Positions 37,823 to 47,934 of a DNA stretch of 64,000 nucleotides are shown piece by piece. The notes under the pieces were generated by a model that was given only the letters and a program-made list of their open reading frames with translations, did not search any database and was not told the origin of the DNA. A program made the position numbers and the translations under genes. The stretch's first letter is position 1, and the number at the start of each line of letters is the position of its first letter. This stretch comes from a virus. The stretch spans positions 23,118-87,117 of IMG/VR virus record IMGVR_UViG_3300036760_000069. One strand, written 5' to 3'.

Positions 37823-40800
37823 TCACGGGTGCGGCATCCCTCGCTTGGGGACTGGCCCCAGCCGACTAGAGGAGGGCCGCTCCCCTGTCAGATTTTCGCG
37901 GGTCGTTCCCAGCTTCTCTAAATATCGCTTGGTAAAGTCTTGATGTGAGTCCATGAACAACTTAAAAGCTTGCTGGCGATAGAGCGTGGACAGATCCTCG
38001 ATCAGTGTCTTTTTTCCGGTTCCGCCCGTGGCGCTATCCGTGCGGGCTGTATAGGTCGGCCCCATCTGATCGTCGAATAAGGCCTTCATGCCGTCATGGA
38101 GCGTCAGGCCCTTGATGGTTGCTTCCTTCCCGAAGATATGCACGAGATCGTGATACTCGTCCGAGGTCAACCGAATGCCATCAATCACGTGCGGCGGCAT
38201 CGACGGCGAGGCTTTCTGTTTCACCATTTCCTCGGCCACTGGATCAGTCTTGGCACGCTTGAGAAAGACCGGCGAGACGAGATCAACGGGCCAGCCTTCC
38301 GTCAGAATCGGGTCGCCGAAGAAGTCCAGTTTTGGCTTGAGGGTGGCGCTGACGCTGGGAATGCGCGACTCGACACTCTCCAGAGCCGTGTTGACTTCTC
38401 GCTGCTGCGTTTCAAAGAAGGCCTTATTGATACCTGAGACGATACCGGGAATCAGCACCGACGCATGTTCCTTCTCGCGCTTGGCGATGATCTGGCCGGT
38501 CTGATCCGGATTACGGGCCGCTTCCTCGATGGCGTCAATGTACTTCGCAATGCCCTGCACGTAGGTTTTGGATGTGATGATCCGCGCATTCGCCACGATC
38601 AGGACCGACGGGACGGACTCCCATGCAGATTGATCCGTCGCCTCTTGCATCAACATCACCGCGTCGGCCGCTTCGCCCAAACTCATGGCAATCGGATCGA
38701 GGCGGTTATAGCCCACCCACTGATCCCCGATCTTGACGGCATAGGGCTGGTGGGTCTGCAACCAGAGCTTGCGCGTGTCGGGATCGCTCGGCCCTTTGCC
38801 GGTGATATAACCTCCGGATGCCAATGTGGCGCCGATGCCGGCCAGCCCAGCCCCCATGACGATCTTAGCTTGGGCGAGTTGAGCGCGTGTCCCGCCAGCG
38901 GTCAGATCATCCCGGAGGCTTTTTGCGGCTAGGTTGAGAATGGGCGTCCGTTCCCAGTAGTAATGGGCGATGTTGACCGGCGTTTTCACGAACGGGGCCA
39001 CGCTGATTTTCAGCAGCGGATGCTCTTGCAGAAACGACTGAAGGCCCTGCCCGCCCCGGCTGAGTTCATCGGTAAACGTCTGCACGGCACCAAACTGCTG
39101 CGCGGAGAGCTGAGCCTTGACTGACGGGCGCATAGTGAGATCAGCAATAGAGGAATTGATGGTGGCGGCATCGGTCAAGCTTTTTGCCGCCGTTTCCCGC
39201 ACGGCCTGCGCCGCTATTTCCATGTTGTAGTTGATGCCGCGCATGAGGGCATCTTCGGTCTGGAGGGCCTTCGTCGGCACACGCAGCAGCATGCCAACAC
39301 CTTGGGCGACACTGCCCAACCATCCAGCCCGGAGCGATTCAGGCACGTTCTGTCTGGCAAAGGCCGGCATGATGCCGCGATCGAGCTTGCTCTGCTGCCC
39401 TTGGGTCACACGATCCAGTAACTCCATGACGCCTGCTTTACCGTCCGTGCGGTAGGAATCGGCCACGGCCCGCCAGGCATTCTGCATGGTGCTGACCCAG
39501 GCCCGCCCCATCGCCAGCGCCTCCGTGGCCCGCACGCCTTCTCCGGGCAGCAAGCCAGCGATCTGGCGTTCCATGATGGCCTGCAACGGCGTCAGAAAGA
39601 CCGAGCCGGTCAGGTTGACCGCATGGGTCGCCGGGTTCGAGAGATAGGAGAAATACACATACTCCTGCAGGAAGTCCGTCCAGTGCGGTTTGCTCAGGAC
39701 TTCCGCGACGACGTTCTTGTCCACGTTCAGCATGATGTCGGCCAAGGCTTCCATTTCGCCGTCTTTGCCGACCGCTACGCCCGCTTTCTCCAGATCCCGC
39801 ATCGCGGCGCGGTAGCGTTTCAACGGGTGCTGAATGGCGTCCTCGCGCATGATCCGAAGGGTTTGAGCCGCGTCCGTGCCCTTGCCGGCCGTGGCCTTGC
39901 CGATGGCCTGGTAGCGCGTCACGGCATCCAGGAATCCATCCTGCGACAACGTGCCCGCCTTGAACGCTGCGGCGGCCGTCTCGGCCTCCCGTTCTGACGC
40001 CTCTAGGAACAGCGCGTTCTTGTAGATTTCCTCCATCTTGACCTGCTGGCCGCGTAGCTCGGCGAGTAGATCGTCCGGCGTGGTCCGGCTCCAGGCGGCC
40101 ATGAGCTTGGCGTCCTCAATCGGAATCGGCTTGGTGCCGCGTTCGAGTTCTCCCATCGTTTTCGTGCCGAATTGGGCCTTTTTCGTCTCCCACAGTGTTT
40201 GCTTGGCCTGCTCGATGGCCTCCGGCGTGGTGAGCGCATTGAAATCGATCTTCACCTGCTTGGTGCCCATCGGCACGGCTTGCGGATCGGCGGGAGACTT
40301 AGCCGAGATCGGCGTGACGGTGACGGCTGGATAGCGTTTCTCAATGTCGGCGAGTTGCGCCTGAAGTGCAGATTTCTGTGCAGGATCATTCGTCGCCTCA
40401 AGTTGCTGCTGGAGCGTGGCCCGCTGTTCGTTGGCACCTTGGCGTTCCAGTTTACTGATTTCGCTTTGCAACACAGTCTTGGCTGCATCATCCGGCGCGG
40501 CGGCCATCTGCTCGCGTAGGCTCTTGAGTTCAAGGTCACGGCCTTGCGTGATAATGTCCTGAGAGACAGACCCTTCTCCGGTGATCCCTTTGGTGAAGGC
40601 AGAAGAAAACTGCTCGTTCAACGGACCCATATCTTTCTGCACGCTGGAGGTATAGGGTCGGGTCAGTGTTTCCGGTTGAACGTCACCGGAAATCCGATCC
40701 CACACCAGTTGCTCCTTGGGCGTAGATGGTGCTGTCCCTTCGGCAAACTTGTTTAAGGCGGCATCCACATCCTTGCGCGTCAATCGAATGGCTTCCGCAC

Positions 40801-41695
40801 CTTTCGGCAGTGGTCCCGTGAGGTCCTTATACCACTCCGGAGCTGTAGACTTGAATCCGGTCACATCGGGCGCTCCACCTTTGTCTGCTTCTGTAAAGAC
40901 TCGATAGCCGCCTCGCTCGGAATCATAGGTCTGAAGCTCAAACTTGGCCTGCTGTGCGGCAGTCTGATATTCGTTCAACTCAACAGTTTCAGTCTTGGTG
41001 GTTCGCTCTACATCTGTCGCGGGAGCCGTCTGCCGAGCAAGTGCATCGGCCTTCTGGCTTGTAAGTTGATCTGCTGTGTATACGGGCTTAATAGGTTCAG
41101 TAGACACGCCAGTTTCAGCCGGTTTCGCTGCGGCTTTTCCACCCTTCGCCCCTGCCAGCGCACGCGGCAACCCGCCAAGCAGTACATTGATCGGCGTGAC
41201 AAACTCAGCGGCGGTATGCGCCGCGGCGGCCCACGCCTGGCCGCCCGGCTGTTGCAACACCATATCGAGCGCGGTCAGGCCGTCGTGGATCTTCCCCTTC
41301 ACTCGATCCGCCGCCATCTTCTCGACCATCTGCTCGGCGGTCATCGGCTCGGTCGTGCCCGCCATCAGCCCTTTCATATAGGTCCCAATCGTGGCATCAG
41401 CCTCAAAGACCGGACGGGCGCCAGGGACCTTATCAATGGCCGCTGAGATTTTGCCCTGAATGCCGCGCACTGTGTCCGCGATTTTCTCCAGCATCGTAGG
41501 GGCCGGCGGCTGTGCGGCAGCAGCTTCCGCCGCGACCTTTTCAGGCGTCAACGCCTCAGTTGGAGCTGGCGCATTGGAGGAGGTGGCAGCCGGAGGCCCC
41601 GCCATCGAATTGAGCCGCCGCGCCATCGCGTCCTGATCCCGCGCATCGGCCACAACCAAGAATTGTGATTCGGCGTTATCGTGCGGGTCCAGCAT
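37823..41695 (-). CDS. Large internal virion / ejection protein, 1290 aa
   Basis: The sequence is an Ala/Pro-rich N-terminus, long helical regions, and a C-terminal half rich in amphipathic helices with the segment KISVAPFVKTPVNIAHYYWE (about residues 900-920) and a Gly/Ala membrane-like stretch (IVMGAGLAGIGATLASGGYI). This resembles the conserved C-terminal block of podoviral internal proteins (T7 gp16 position), also seen in polyvalent proteins. It overlaps the previous core gene by 20 bases with CAGGAG inside it. No transglycosylase motif was found. Confidence 0.7.
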   Translation of the reverse strand: MLDPHDNAESQFLVVADARDQDAMARRLNSMAGPPAATSSNAPAPTEALTPEKVAAEAAAAQPPAPTMLEKIADTVRGIQGKISAAIDKVPGARPVFEADATIGTYMKGLMAGTTEPMTAEQMVEKMAADRVKGKIHDGLTALDMVLQQPGGQAWAAAAHTAAEFVTPINVLLGGLPRALAGAKGGKAAAKPAETGVSTEPIKPVYTADQLTSQKADALARQTAPATDVERTTKTETVELNEYQTAAQQAKFELQTYDSERGGYRVFTEADKGGAPDVTGFKSTAPEWYKDLTGPLPKGAEAIRLTRKDVDAALNKFAEGTAPSTPKEQLVWDRISGDVQPETLTRPYTSSVQKDMGPLNEQFSSAFTKGITGEGSVSQDIITQGRDLELKSLREQMAAAPDDAAKTVLQSEISKLERQGANEQRATLQQQLEATNDPAQKSALQAQLADIEKRYPAVTVTPISAKSPADPQAVPMGTKQVKIDFNALTTPEAIEQAKQTLWETKKAQFGTKTMGELERGTKPIPIEDAKLMAAWSRTTPDDLLAELRGQQVKMEEIYKNALFLEASEREAETAAAAFKAGTLSQDGFLDAVTRYQAIGKATAGKGTDAAQTLRIMREDAIQHPLKRYRAAMRDLEKAGVAVGKDGEMEALADIMLNVDKNVVAEVLSKPHWTDFLQEYVYFSYLSNPATHAVNLTGSVFLTPLQAIMERQIAGLLPGEGVRATEALAMGRAWVSTMQNAWRAVADSYRTDGKAGVMELLDRVTQGQQSKLDRGIMPAFARQNVPESLRAGWLGSVAQGVGMLLRVPTKALQTEDALMRGINYNMEIAAQAVRETAAKSLTDAATINSSIADLTMRPSVKAQLSAQQFGAVQTFTDELSRGGQGLQSFLQEHPLLKISVAPFVKTPVNIAHYYWERTPILNLAAKSLRDDLTAGGTRAQLAQAKIVMGAGLAGIGATLASGGYITGKGPSDPDTRKLWLQTHQPYAVKIGDQWVGYNRLDPIAMSLGEAADAVMLMQEATDQSAWESVPSVLIVANARIITSKTYVQGIAKYIDAIEEAARNPDQTGQIIAKREKEHASVLIPGIVSGINKAFFETQQREVNTALESVESRIPSVSATLKPKLDFFGDPILTEGWPVDLVSPVFLKRAKTDPVAEEMVKQKASPSMPPHVIDGIRLTSDEYHDLVHIFGKEATIKGLTLHDGMKALFDDQMGPTYTARTDSATGGTGKKTLIEDLSTLYRQQAFKLFMDSHQDFTKRYLEKLGTTRENLTGERPSSSRLGPVPKRGMPHP

Positions 41696-43547
41696 TCACG
41701 GGCTCCTGTGTTTGGGGCATGACATCGAGAATATCCAAGAAGCGTCCAACTTGTTCCCGCGTGGTCGGGTCTGACAAGTTTAACTGCCCGCTCTGCACCA
41801 TGCGCTGCACAGACTGGGCGGCCTGTTTCGGCGAGAGCTTGGTTTTCGCGTTCGGATTCGTCACCGACTCCAGCCACGGCTTGAGCGCGGATGAGGTCGG
41901 CTGCGGAAGGTCCTTCCAGCCATGTTGCTCGGGGAAGGCGGCATCGATCATCTTCACCGCCTTTTCAGCCGCAGGCCCTAGCGGCTCTTTGCGTGCCGCC
42001 GCCGCGTCCATGAGGTCCGTCCACATCTTTTGCACGTTGCCTACGCGAGGCGGGGGATTGTCCAAGAACAGGGAGTTCGAGATTTTGTGCTTGCGGTCGA
42101 TGATCTTGTACTGCGCTTCGACTTCCGGCTGGCGGGACCAGTGATCGGCCCGAGCCTTGCCCAACAGCTTCTCGTTGAGGTCAAGGTTCGCTTGCTGCTG
42201 ATCCCAATTCAGGCGCGGATCGGTAAGTTGGGTCGGCTTGTAGGGCACGCCCATATACAGCCCGCGCTGGATGCGGTTGAACACATCCACATCACCGACG
42301 CCGCCAGCCTTCTTTTGCGCCTCCAATCCGTTTAGGAGTGCCCGGTACTCGTCCCGATGCTCGGTAAAGGTGCCCTGACGGACTAACCCCTCCAAGGTTT
42401 CCGTGTTGAGTTCACCATTTTTCAAGGCGGTGTAGGCGTCGTTGATCTGTTCACCTTCGCGCTGCATGACCGCCTTCTCCTGTTCCTTGTCCTTCCGTTC
42501 ATGGTCGAGCCTGATGCGGTCCTGTGTCGAGTGAATCGTCCCCAGTACCTTGCCGTAGGCTTCCGGCGAGAGGTCCTGGTTCGCCAAATCATCCTCAGAG
42601 AGCCGATTCGCCACAGCCAGCTTCATTAGACTGACTTCCTTCTGCTTCCCGCGCTGCTCTTGGAGCTTCAAATATCCGCCAGAACTGATCCGCCCGGTCG
42701 CCATCGCCACATCGAGATCAGCATCGATCACATCTCTTTTCATCGCAATACGTGCAGTCAGTCCTTGTTCGTTCGCTTTCTGATGTTCCTCGATTGCGGT
42801 CTGGCGTTCCGTCAAGGTCAGTCCGGCCAGTTCTGGACTGTCCACGGTGAGGCCGGACAGCCGTGCGAGCACGCCCGTGGGATTACGCTGGACCTCTTTG
42901 TCGCCCAAGCCCTGCACCATGTGGACCGTGGATTCCGCCATCCCATCATGCACCGCCTGATCGCTCATGGCGTTTCCGCGCAGGCCCGTATAGGCACTGT
43001 TCATACGTTCAATGCCAGCTGCTTGCACGTTCGGATTGTCCGCATTCACGATGTCCTGGACCGCTTGGTCTGCTGACATCTTGGCGGTCGCCCTTGCGTT
43101 CTCGCTGATGGCCTTGGTCGCCCGCAGTTCCAGATGGGGCGTGCGGACGGCATCATGTTGAGCGAGCGACGCAGCGATATTAGCCCCCAGAAGTTCATCG
43201 TCGCCGCCGTATTGACTGATGACCCTCTGCCGTTCCTTTGCCCATCCAGCGTAGGTGTCTTTTTTGGCGAGATCAGGCCGAAGCTGATTGCCATGAAATA
43301 TCTGCTCAGTCATCTCACTCGTGGACTGGATATAATCAGCCGTTGCTTGAGCCGTGACGGTATGGGCAAGGGCTTGTTGGGTCAAATAGTCGCGGTGCGC
43401 CTGAATCTTGACGACATCCACTCCGACCCGTGATGCCGTCTCCCCGATCTGTGATCCGAACGCCTCCGCCGTGGGCGCCGCCGTCAGCCGCGCACTCGGA
43501 ATCGGCCTGAGCTCTTCCCGTGCTTGTTCTGCTGGAACTCTTGGCAC
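41676..43547 (-). CDS. Internal core protein, T7 gp15-like position, 623 aa
   Basis: The almost wholly helical, Gln/Ala/Lys-rich protein starts MPRVPAEQAREELRPIPSAR and lacks membrane segments. Size, composition and order (between gp14-like and gp16-like genes) fit the middle core protein that forms the ejection conduit. The assignment is by order and fold type, not by a diagnostic motif. Confidence 0.65.
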   Translation of the reverse strand: MPRVPAEQAREELRPIPSARLTAAPTAEAFGSQIGETASRVGVDVVKIQAHRDYLTQQALAHTVTAQATADYIQSTSEMTEQIFHGNQLRPDLAKKDTYAGWAKERQRVISQYGGDDELLGANIAASLAQHDAVRTPHLELRATKAISENARATAKMSADQAVQDIVNADNPNVQAAGIERMNSAYTGLRGNAMSDQAVHDGMAESTVHMVQGLGDKEVQRNPTGVLARLSGLTVDSPELAGLTLTERQTAIEEHQKANEQGLTARIAMKRDVIDADLDVAMATGRISSGGYLKLQEQRGKQKEVSLMKLAVANRLSEDDLANQDLSPEAYGKVLGTIHSTQDRIRLDHERKDKEQEKAVMQREGEQINDAYTALKNGELNTETLEGLVRQGTFTEHRDEYRALLNGLEAQKKAGGVGDVDVFNRIQRGLYMGVPYKPTQLTDPRLNWDQQQANLDLNEKLLGKARADHWSRQPEVEAQYKIIDRKHKISNSLFLDNPPPRVGNVQKMWTDLMDAAAARKEPLGPAAEKAVKMIDAAFPEQHGWKDLPQPTSSALKPWLESVTNPNAKTKLSPKQAAQSVQRMVQSGQLNLSDPTTREQVGRFLDILDVMPQTQEPVNAGPAR

Positions 43548-43551
43548 CGGC

Positions 43552-44082
43552 TTATCCCTTCATCCCGTACTTCGCCAGCAGCAGCGACGAGCCCGCCGTC
43601 AGGAGCGTGTTGGACGCTTGGTTGGTCCCCGTCATTTCCGCGTAGCGCCCACGGTTCCGATAGTCCTGCGCCTGCACCTTGAACCCCCACGCCTCCCGCG
43701 CCGCGTTGTTTTTGATCGTCATGGCGTCCAGTTCGCCGAGATAGGCCGCGTCCGCCTGCACGTCCACGGCCGAGCTGCCGGGGTCGTTGATGTCCACGTT
43801 CTGTGCGGCGAGTCCCGCCCGCTGGGATCCGATGACTTGCTTCGTGATCCGCCCACGTCGCTTCGCCGCGACCACCCCGCGCTCGATCGCGTCCGTCGCC
43901 TGGTACTCCGCCGCCTGCGCGTTGTAGTCGTACATCTCGCGCTGGGCCCCGCCAGCCTTCGACTGTGCAAAGGCGCTGCTCCCCGCGCCCAGCAGCGTGG
44001 CGAACGGCCCCAGCCAGGACAAGTCGAACCCGCCACCAGCCGCCGCTGATCCACCCTGTGTATCCGGCCAGTTTGCGGCCAT
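43552..44082 (-). CDS. Internal core protein, T7 gp14-like, 176 aa
   Basis: A hydrophobic start (FDLSWLGPFATLLGAGSSAF) is followed by Ala/Gln-rich helices (YDYNAQAAEYQATDAIERG, KRRGRITKQVIGSQRAGLAA, GSSAVDVQADAAYLGELDA), the composition of podoviral gp14 proteins that cross the outer membrane after ejection. It lies directly after the tube B gene, as in T7-like phages. Confidence 0.7.
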   Translation of the reverse strand: MAANWPDTQGGSAAAGGGFDLSWLGPFATLLGAGSSAFAQSKAGGAQREMYDYNAQAAEYQATDAIERGVVAAKRRGRITKQVIGSQRAGLAAQNVDINDPGSSAVDVQADAAYLGELDAMTIKNNAAREAWGFKVQAQDYRNRGRYAEMTGTNQASNTLLTAGSSLLLAKYGMKG

Positions 44083-44085
44083 GCG

Positions 44086-46983
44086 TTACCCTCCTGCCAC
44101 GAGATGCGGCACAATACTGAGGATCGTGATGGGTAAAGGATTGGTCTGCCGCACGAACACCCGCCCCCCCGTATTCCATGCGGCCTTCGTGATGATCTCC
44201 GGCTTGCCGGTGAGCAGCAGCATGAGCGGATTGAACACGCTCGTCGTGCGCTGCTTGTACTCCGTCAGATGATCCACTTCCTGCCCAGCCCAGATGCCCC
44301 GCGAGGCCTCCACATTGAGTGTCACCGACGTAATCAGCTTCTTCTTGTCGAGCAGCGTTTCCGTGCCGATGAGTTCCATGTCCAGCGTTTCAAAATCCGC
44401 CGTGATCGGGAGCCCCGCATGCACCACCACCGCCGGGCTGCTGATCGAAAACGCGCCCGCCGTTACCGTGGTCAACGGCGCATCCACCCCGTTCGTGACC
44501 ACCCCCCCGTCCGCCAGAATCCCAATGGACTTCGCTTCCAGGTGGTCGACCCCCGAAAATTCGTCCACCGCCTTCCCCCACGTCGTTTTCGCGACCGCCC
44601 GCAGGCCCGCCGGCACCGTCTTATCCGAGCGCCCTGTCACGACCGTTACGGACGAATAGGCGGTAATCGTCAAGCGGATTGAGTCTGTCACTTCCCCATA
44701 CGTCTCGCTGTCCACGTCCGCATCTACGATGTCCAGCACAATCACGTTGTCCACGTCGCCCGCCACGAAGTAGCCCACGCTCGCCGTCAGGGTCAGCGTT
44801 TCGTCATACGTCCAGTTCGTCCCGCCCGAGAGCATCATCGTGGTCGCGCCGGTGTTCCGACCGTCGTAGGTGAGGAACGAGTCCAGGAACAGCGCGTCCG
44901 TCACGACATTGGTGATGGCGCGGCTCGCCGACCGCTCCAGGGATCGCCTGACCACCCCGTTGATGGTGCGGTTGACCAACCAGTAGAGCGCATCCTCTCC
45001 GCCCTCCGGCACAACGCAGATATCCTCGTAGTCCCCGTCCGTGTCGTGGCGATGCCAGCCCCAGACATCGTGATCGGGCAGGTAGGTGAGCCCGATCACG
45101 CCCCCGTCGGCCCGTGTCACCCAGACGATGGAGTTGGGAATCTGGGCGTAGTCCATGTGCTCAATCGTGAGCCCGTCGAACAGGTGCGGCGCAAAGATGC
45201 TCAGTTCCTTGCTCTTGGTGCCTTCCACCAAGTCCTTGCGGAAGTCGCGGATGATCGAGCCGCGGGCCTGCACATAGAGCAGGGAGCTGCCAATAATGAC
45301 GGGGGCCACTTCGGCTGACCCGTAGTACGTCTTTTGCTTGGGGTTCGGCGATTGCGGCACCAGGACCCCGTTCGCGTCCCCCTGCACGATCCACTCCCCC
45401 CCGGAGGTCAGCAGCACGAAGTCATCCACCTCCACCATGTGGCGCACTTCATTGACCTTGCGCCCCACCGCCGAGAACGTCACTGCGTCGTCGTCCTGGA
45501 GTGGCGAGCGAATGGTAAAGTTCTTGAACGCCCCCGAGCGCGAGCCCCACACCTTTTCCGGCTCGTTCAACGTGCTGGCATACAGCTTGCGCTGCTGGAA
45601 ATAGCCTGAGGTGGCCGGATACGCCCCGCTGATGCTCAGGCGCCCCTGCACGGCCTGTGTGGGGGCCGTCGTGGCCCGCAGGCGCACGTTGTAGGCGGTG
45701 GCCGGCACGTTCGTCCCCGACCCGGCAATCGCCCAGGCCCCCGCCGGTCGGTACTTGCCGATGGTGTTCCCCGTTGCCAGAAAGGACGGGGCGGTGGAGA
45801 TGGTCCCCGCCGTCCACGCCGCGCCGTCCCAGAATTCCACCACATAGACCGGCGAACCCGTCTGAATCTGGGACACGGCAAAGTTGATCGGCACCGGCAA
45901 GGTCGGCTTGACCGTGAAGCTGGCAATGCAGCCGTCGTTGGCCGTGGTCGAGAACAGCGTGAAGTTGTCGCTGGCCGAGAGGGTTTCCGTCGTCGTCCCG
46001 TTGTTCCACGACCCCTGGCTGATCAGATCCCCGAACGGCGCCCGTGGAATGGGCGGCGTGTTGAGAAAGTCCGGCTGGACGGCGTTGTTGTCGTTGAAGG
46101 TGGTCTCACTGGCCGTGCCGACGTACCCATAGATGCCGTCTCCTGCCGTCGTCGTCGGGATGGCCTTCTGCCGGTAGACGTTGTATTCCTGGGCCCCCGG
46201 CACCGCCGTCCACGTCACCACGTTGGGCGCGGCGGATGTCGGATCGGCCTTGTCCGTGATCGTCGCCGCCGCCGAGGGCTCGCTCTCCTCGAACGTTTCC
46301 TCTTTGATCGCCGTCACCTTGTAGAGAAAGTCCTTACCGACCCCGGTGCCGCCAGCGACGGACGGGCTGGCCGGCGCCGCCATGCTCGGGGCCGTCGTCA
46401 CGACCGTCAACGTCCAGGCCGTGTGCCCGGTCCGCGCCAGATCACGCGGGGCATAGTTGCGATGCGTGATCGTCACAATGTCGCCAGACTGCGAGATTTG
46501 CAGCGTCTGGAGATCGGCCTCGACGTAGGGTGTGGGGATTTCGTAGATCGAGCCGGTGAGCGGATACCAGTAGGTCGTGTTCGGCGGCGCGTTGCCCGTT
46601 GTCGCCGCCACGCAGTAGTAGTTCACGCCGCCCGACGAGGCCAGGTCGCCGATCACGTAGGCCGTACCCGCGCCGTAGGCCGCGATGCCGGACACCAGCA
46701 CCAGCGCCCCGTCCCGCACGACCCGCATGGACAGGTCCTCAAACCACAGCACGTAGGTCTGCTCGTCGTTAAAGACAAACTTCAGCAGGCGGCCCCGCTT
46801 CGAGGAGTCCTTTTGCACGTCGATGTACTTGGTGCCGGGACGGTTCGACACGCCGCCATGCCGGCGCACAATGAAGTTCCGGCAGGTCCGCAGCCCAGTC
46901 TGGTACTTGACGAGATCAGCCCGTCCAAATAATGCGGGGGCGACTTCCCCGCCGGCAAAACTTCGCTGGATTAAACTGGGCAC
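44086..46983 (-). CDS. Tail tubular protein B (nozzle), 965 aa
   Basis: The N-terminus MPSLIQRSFAGGEVAPALFG, then RTCRNFIVRRHGGVSNRPGT, is diagnostic for tail tube B proteins. A fibronectin-type insert is visible at about residues 205-300 (VTAIKEETFEESEPSAAATI, NVYRQK). The remainder is beta-rich. The start is a GTG at 46983. It forms the nozzle below the adaptor ring. A separate P22-like hub gene occurs at 31657-33240. Confidence 0.85.
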   Translation of the reverse strand: MPSLIQRSFAGGEVAPALFGRADLVKYQTGLRTCRNFIVRRHGGVSNRPGTKYIDVQKDSSKRGRLLKFVFNDEQTYVLWFEDLSMRVVRDGALVLVSGIAAYGAGTAYVIGDLASSGGVNYYCVAATTGNAPPNTTYWYPLTGSIYEIPTPYVEADLQTLQISQSGDIVTITHRNYAPRDLARTGHTAWTLTVVTTAPSMAAPASPSVAGGTGVGKDFLYKVTAIKEETFEESEPSAAATITDKADPTSAAPNVVTWTAVPGAQEYNVYRQKAIPTTTAGDGIYGYVGTASETTFNDNNAVQPDFLNTPPIPRAPFGDLISQGSWNNGTTTETLSASDNFTLFSTTANDGCIASFTVKPTLPVPINFAVSQIQTGSPVYVVEFWDGAAWTAGTISTAPSFLATGNTIGKYRPAGAWAIAGSGTNVPATAYNVRLRATTAPTQAVQGRLSISGAYPATSGYFQQRKLYASTLNEPEKVWGSRSGAFKNFTIRSPLQDDDAVTFSAVGRKVNEVRHMVEVDDFVLLTSGGEWIVQGDANGVLVPQSPNPKQKTYYGSAEVAPVIIGSSLLYVQARGSIIRDFRKDLVEGTKSKELSIFAPHLFDGLTIEHMDYAQIPNSIVWVTRADGGVIGLTYLPDHDVWGWHRHDTDGDYEDICVVPEGGEDALYWLVNRTINGVVRRSLERSASRAITNVVTDALFLDSFLTYDGRNTGATTMMLSGGTNWTYDETLTLTASVGYFVAGDVDNVIVLDIVDADVDSETYGEVTDSIRLTITAYSSVTVVTGRSDKTVPAGLRAVAKTTWGKAVDEFSGVDHLEAKSIGILADGGVVTNGVDAPLTTVTAGAFSISSPAVVVHAGLPITADFETLDMELIGTETLLDKKKLITSVTLNVEASRGIWAGQEVDHLTEYKQRTTSVFNPLMLLLTGKPEIITKAAWNTGGRVFVRQTNPLPITILSIVPHLVAGG

Positions 46984-46989
46984 GGGCGG

Positions 46990-47598
46990 TTATTCTCTCG
47001 CCCTGATGAAAGCACTTTCCGGCTCCTCCGACTGTTGCTGTTCGTTCCCGGCCTGCACCTTCGCCTTGCCGAGTATCGCCACGTAAATCCCCATGGCCGT
47101 CTGATCCATCTTGGGGATGCGTGAGAGCGACGGCGCAATGTACGCCGCCAGCCGCCACGACACGGCATCCACGAACAAGGGCGAGAACAGGTTGACATCC
47201 GTGACGCGCTGCGTGTACTCGATGATCGTGTCCTGCACGTCCGTCCAAATCAGCCGGCCCTGATCGTCCAGCCCGGGCCGCCACGGCGGCGGGTTCGGGT
47301 CGTTCCGCCCCAGCACCGTCACAATGCGGCGCACATGAATGCAGTCCGTCGGGTAGCGATACCCGTAGAGCCAGTCGTAGGGCGTTGTCACGTCGGAGTT
47401 GTCCGTCACCAGCGCGAGCGTGCCGTACTTCGTCGCCAGCGGCCACGGGAAGTCCTCCAGCGTCGTTTCCACCGCCTGATCGAAGTACAGGTTGCACTGC
47501 TGCGCCTCGGTCGAGAGTTCGGTGAGCAGGCTGATGAGCTGCGAGCTGCCGGTATGCCCGATCGCCATGTTGGCGATTTGGACCTTTGTTATCGCCAT
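46990..47598 (-). CDS. Tail tubular protein A (adaptor), 202 aa
   Basis: The N-terminal helices (QIANMAIGHTGSSQLISL, ELSTEAQQCNLYFDQAVETT, LEDFPWPLATKYGTLALV) and later DGLHS-like loop region (GYRYPTDCIHVRRIV) are typical of podoviral tube A/gp11 adaptors. GGAGGTAACCC precedes the ATG. It joins the portal to tube B, whose gene follows seven bases later. Confidence 0.8.
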   Translation of the reverse strand: MAITKVQIANMAIGHTGSSQLISLLTELSTEAQQCNLYFDQAVETTLEDFPWPLATKYGTLALVTDNSDVTTPYDWLYGYRYPTDCIHVRRIVTVLGRNDPNPPPWRPGLDDQGRLIWTDVQDTIIEYTQRVTDVNLFSPLFVDAVSWRLAAYIAPSLSRIPKMDQTAMGIYVAILGKAKVQAGNEQQQSEEPESAFIRARE

Positions 47599-47601
47599 GG
47601 G

Positions 47602-47928
47602 TTACCTCCGTCCGCGCCGCCGATGGCGCGTCAACCAGTCGCTGATGCCGCCGACACTCGCCGGCTTCCCCGCAAAGCTGCCGTACCGCCTGCCCGTCGC
47701 CATCTGCGGATGGAGTTGGGTGAGCAGCCCAACCGGATGAATCCCTCCTCCGCCGCCTGCTGCAGGCTTGCCTGCAAACGACCCGTACCGACCGCCCGTT
47801 GCGTGCTGCGGATGGAGTTGGGTGAGTCTTCCGACAGGATGCGTCCCACCAGATGATGCAGGCTTGCCCGCAAAGCTGCCGTACCGCCTGCCCGTCGCGG
47901 TCTGCGGATGTAGTTGGGTGGTTGCCAT
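47602..47928 (-). CDS. Three-repeat small virion protein, 108 aa
   Basis: The protein is three tandem units of about 33 residues, each TQLHPQxATGxRYGSFAGKP followed by a Gly-rich spacer and HPVG. The R-Y-G-S-F-A-G-K core occurs singly in small phage structural proteins. It ends in a basic tail (LTRHRRRGRR). It sits between the neck protein and tube A genes, so a virion surface or neck role is likely. The repeats are near-identical at DNA level. Confidence 0.7.
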   Translation of the reverse strand: MATTQLHPQTATGRRYGSFAGKPASSGGTHPVGRLTQLHPQHATGGRYGSFAGKPAAGGGGGIHPVGLLTQLHPQMATGRRYGSFAGKPASVGGISDWLTRHRRRGRR

Positions 47929-47934
47929 GGCAGC

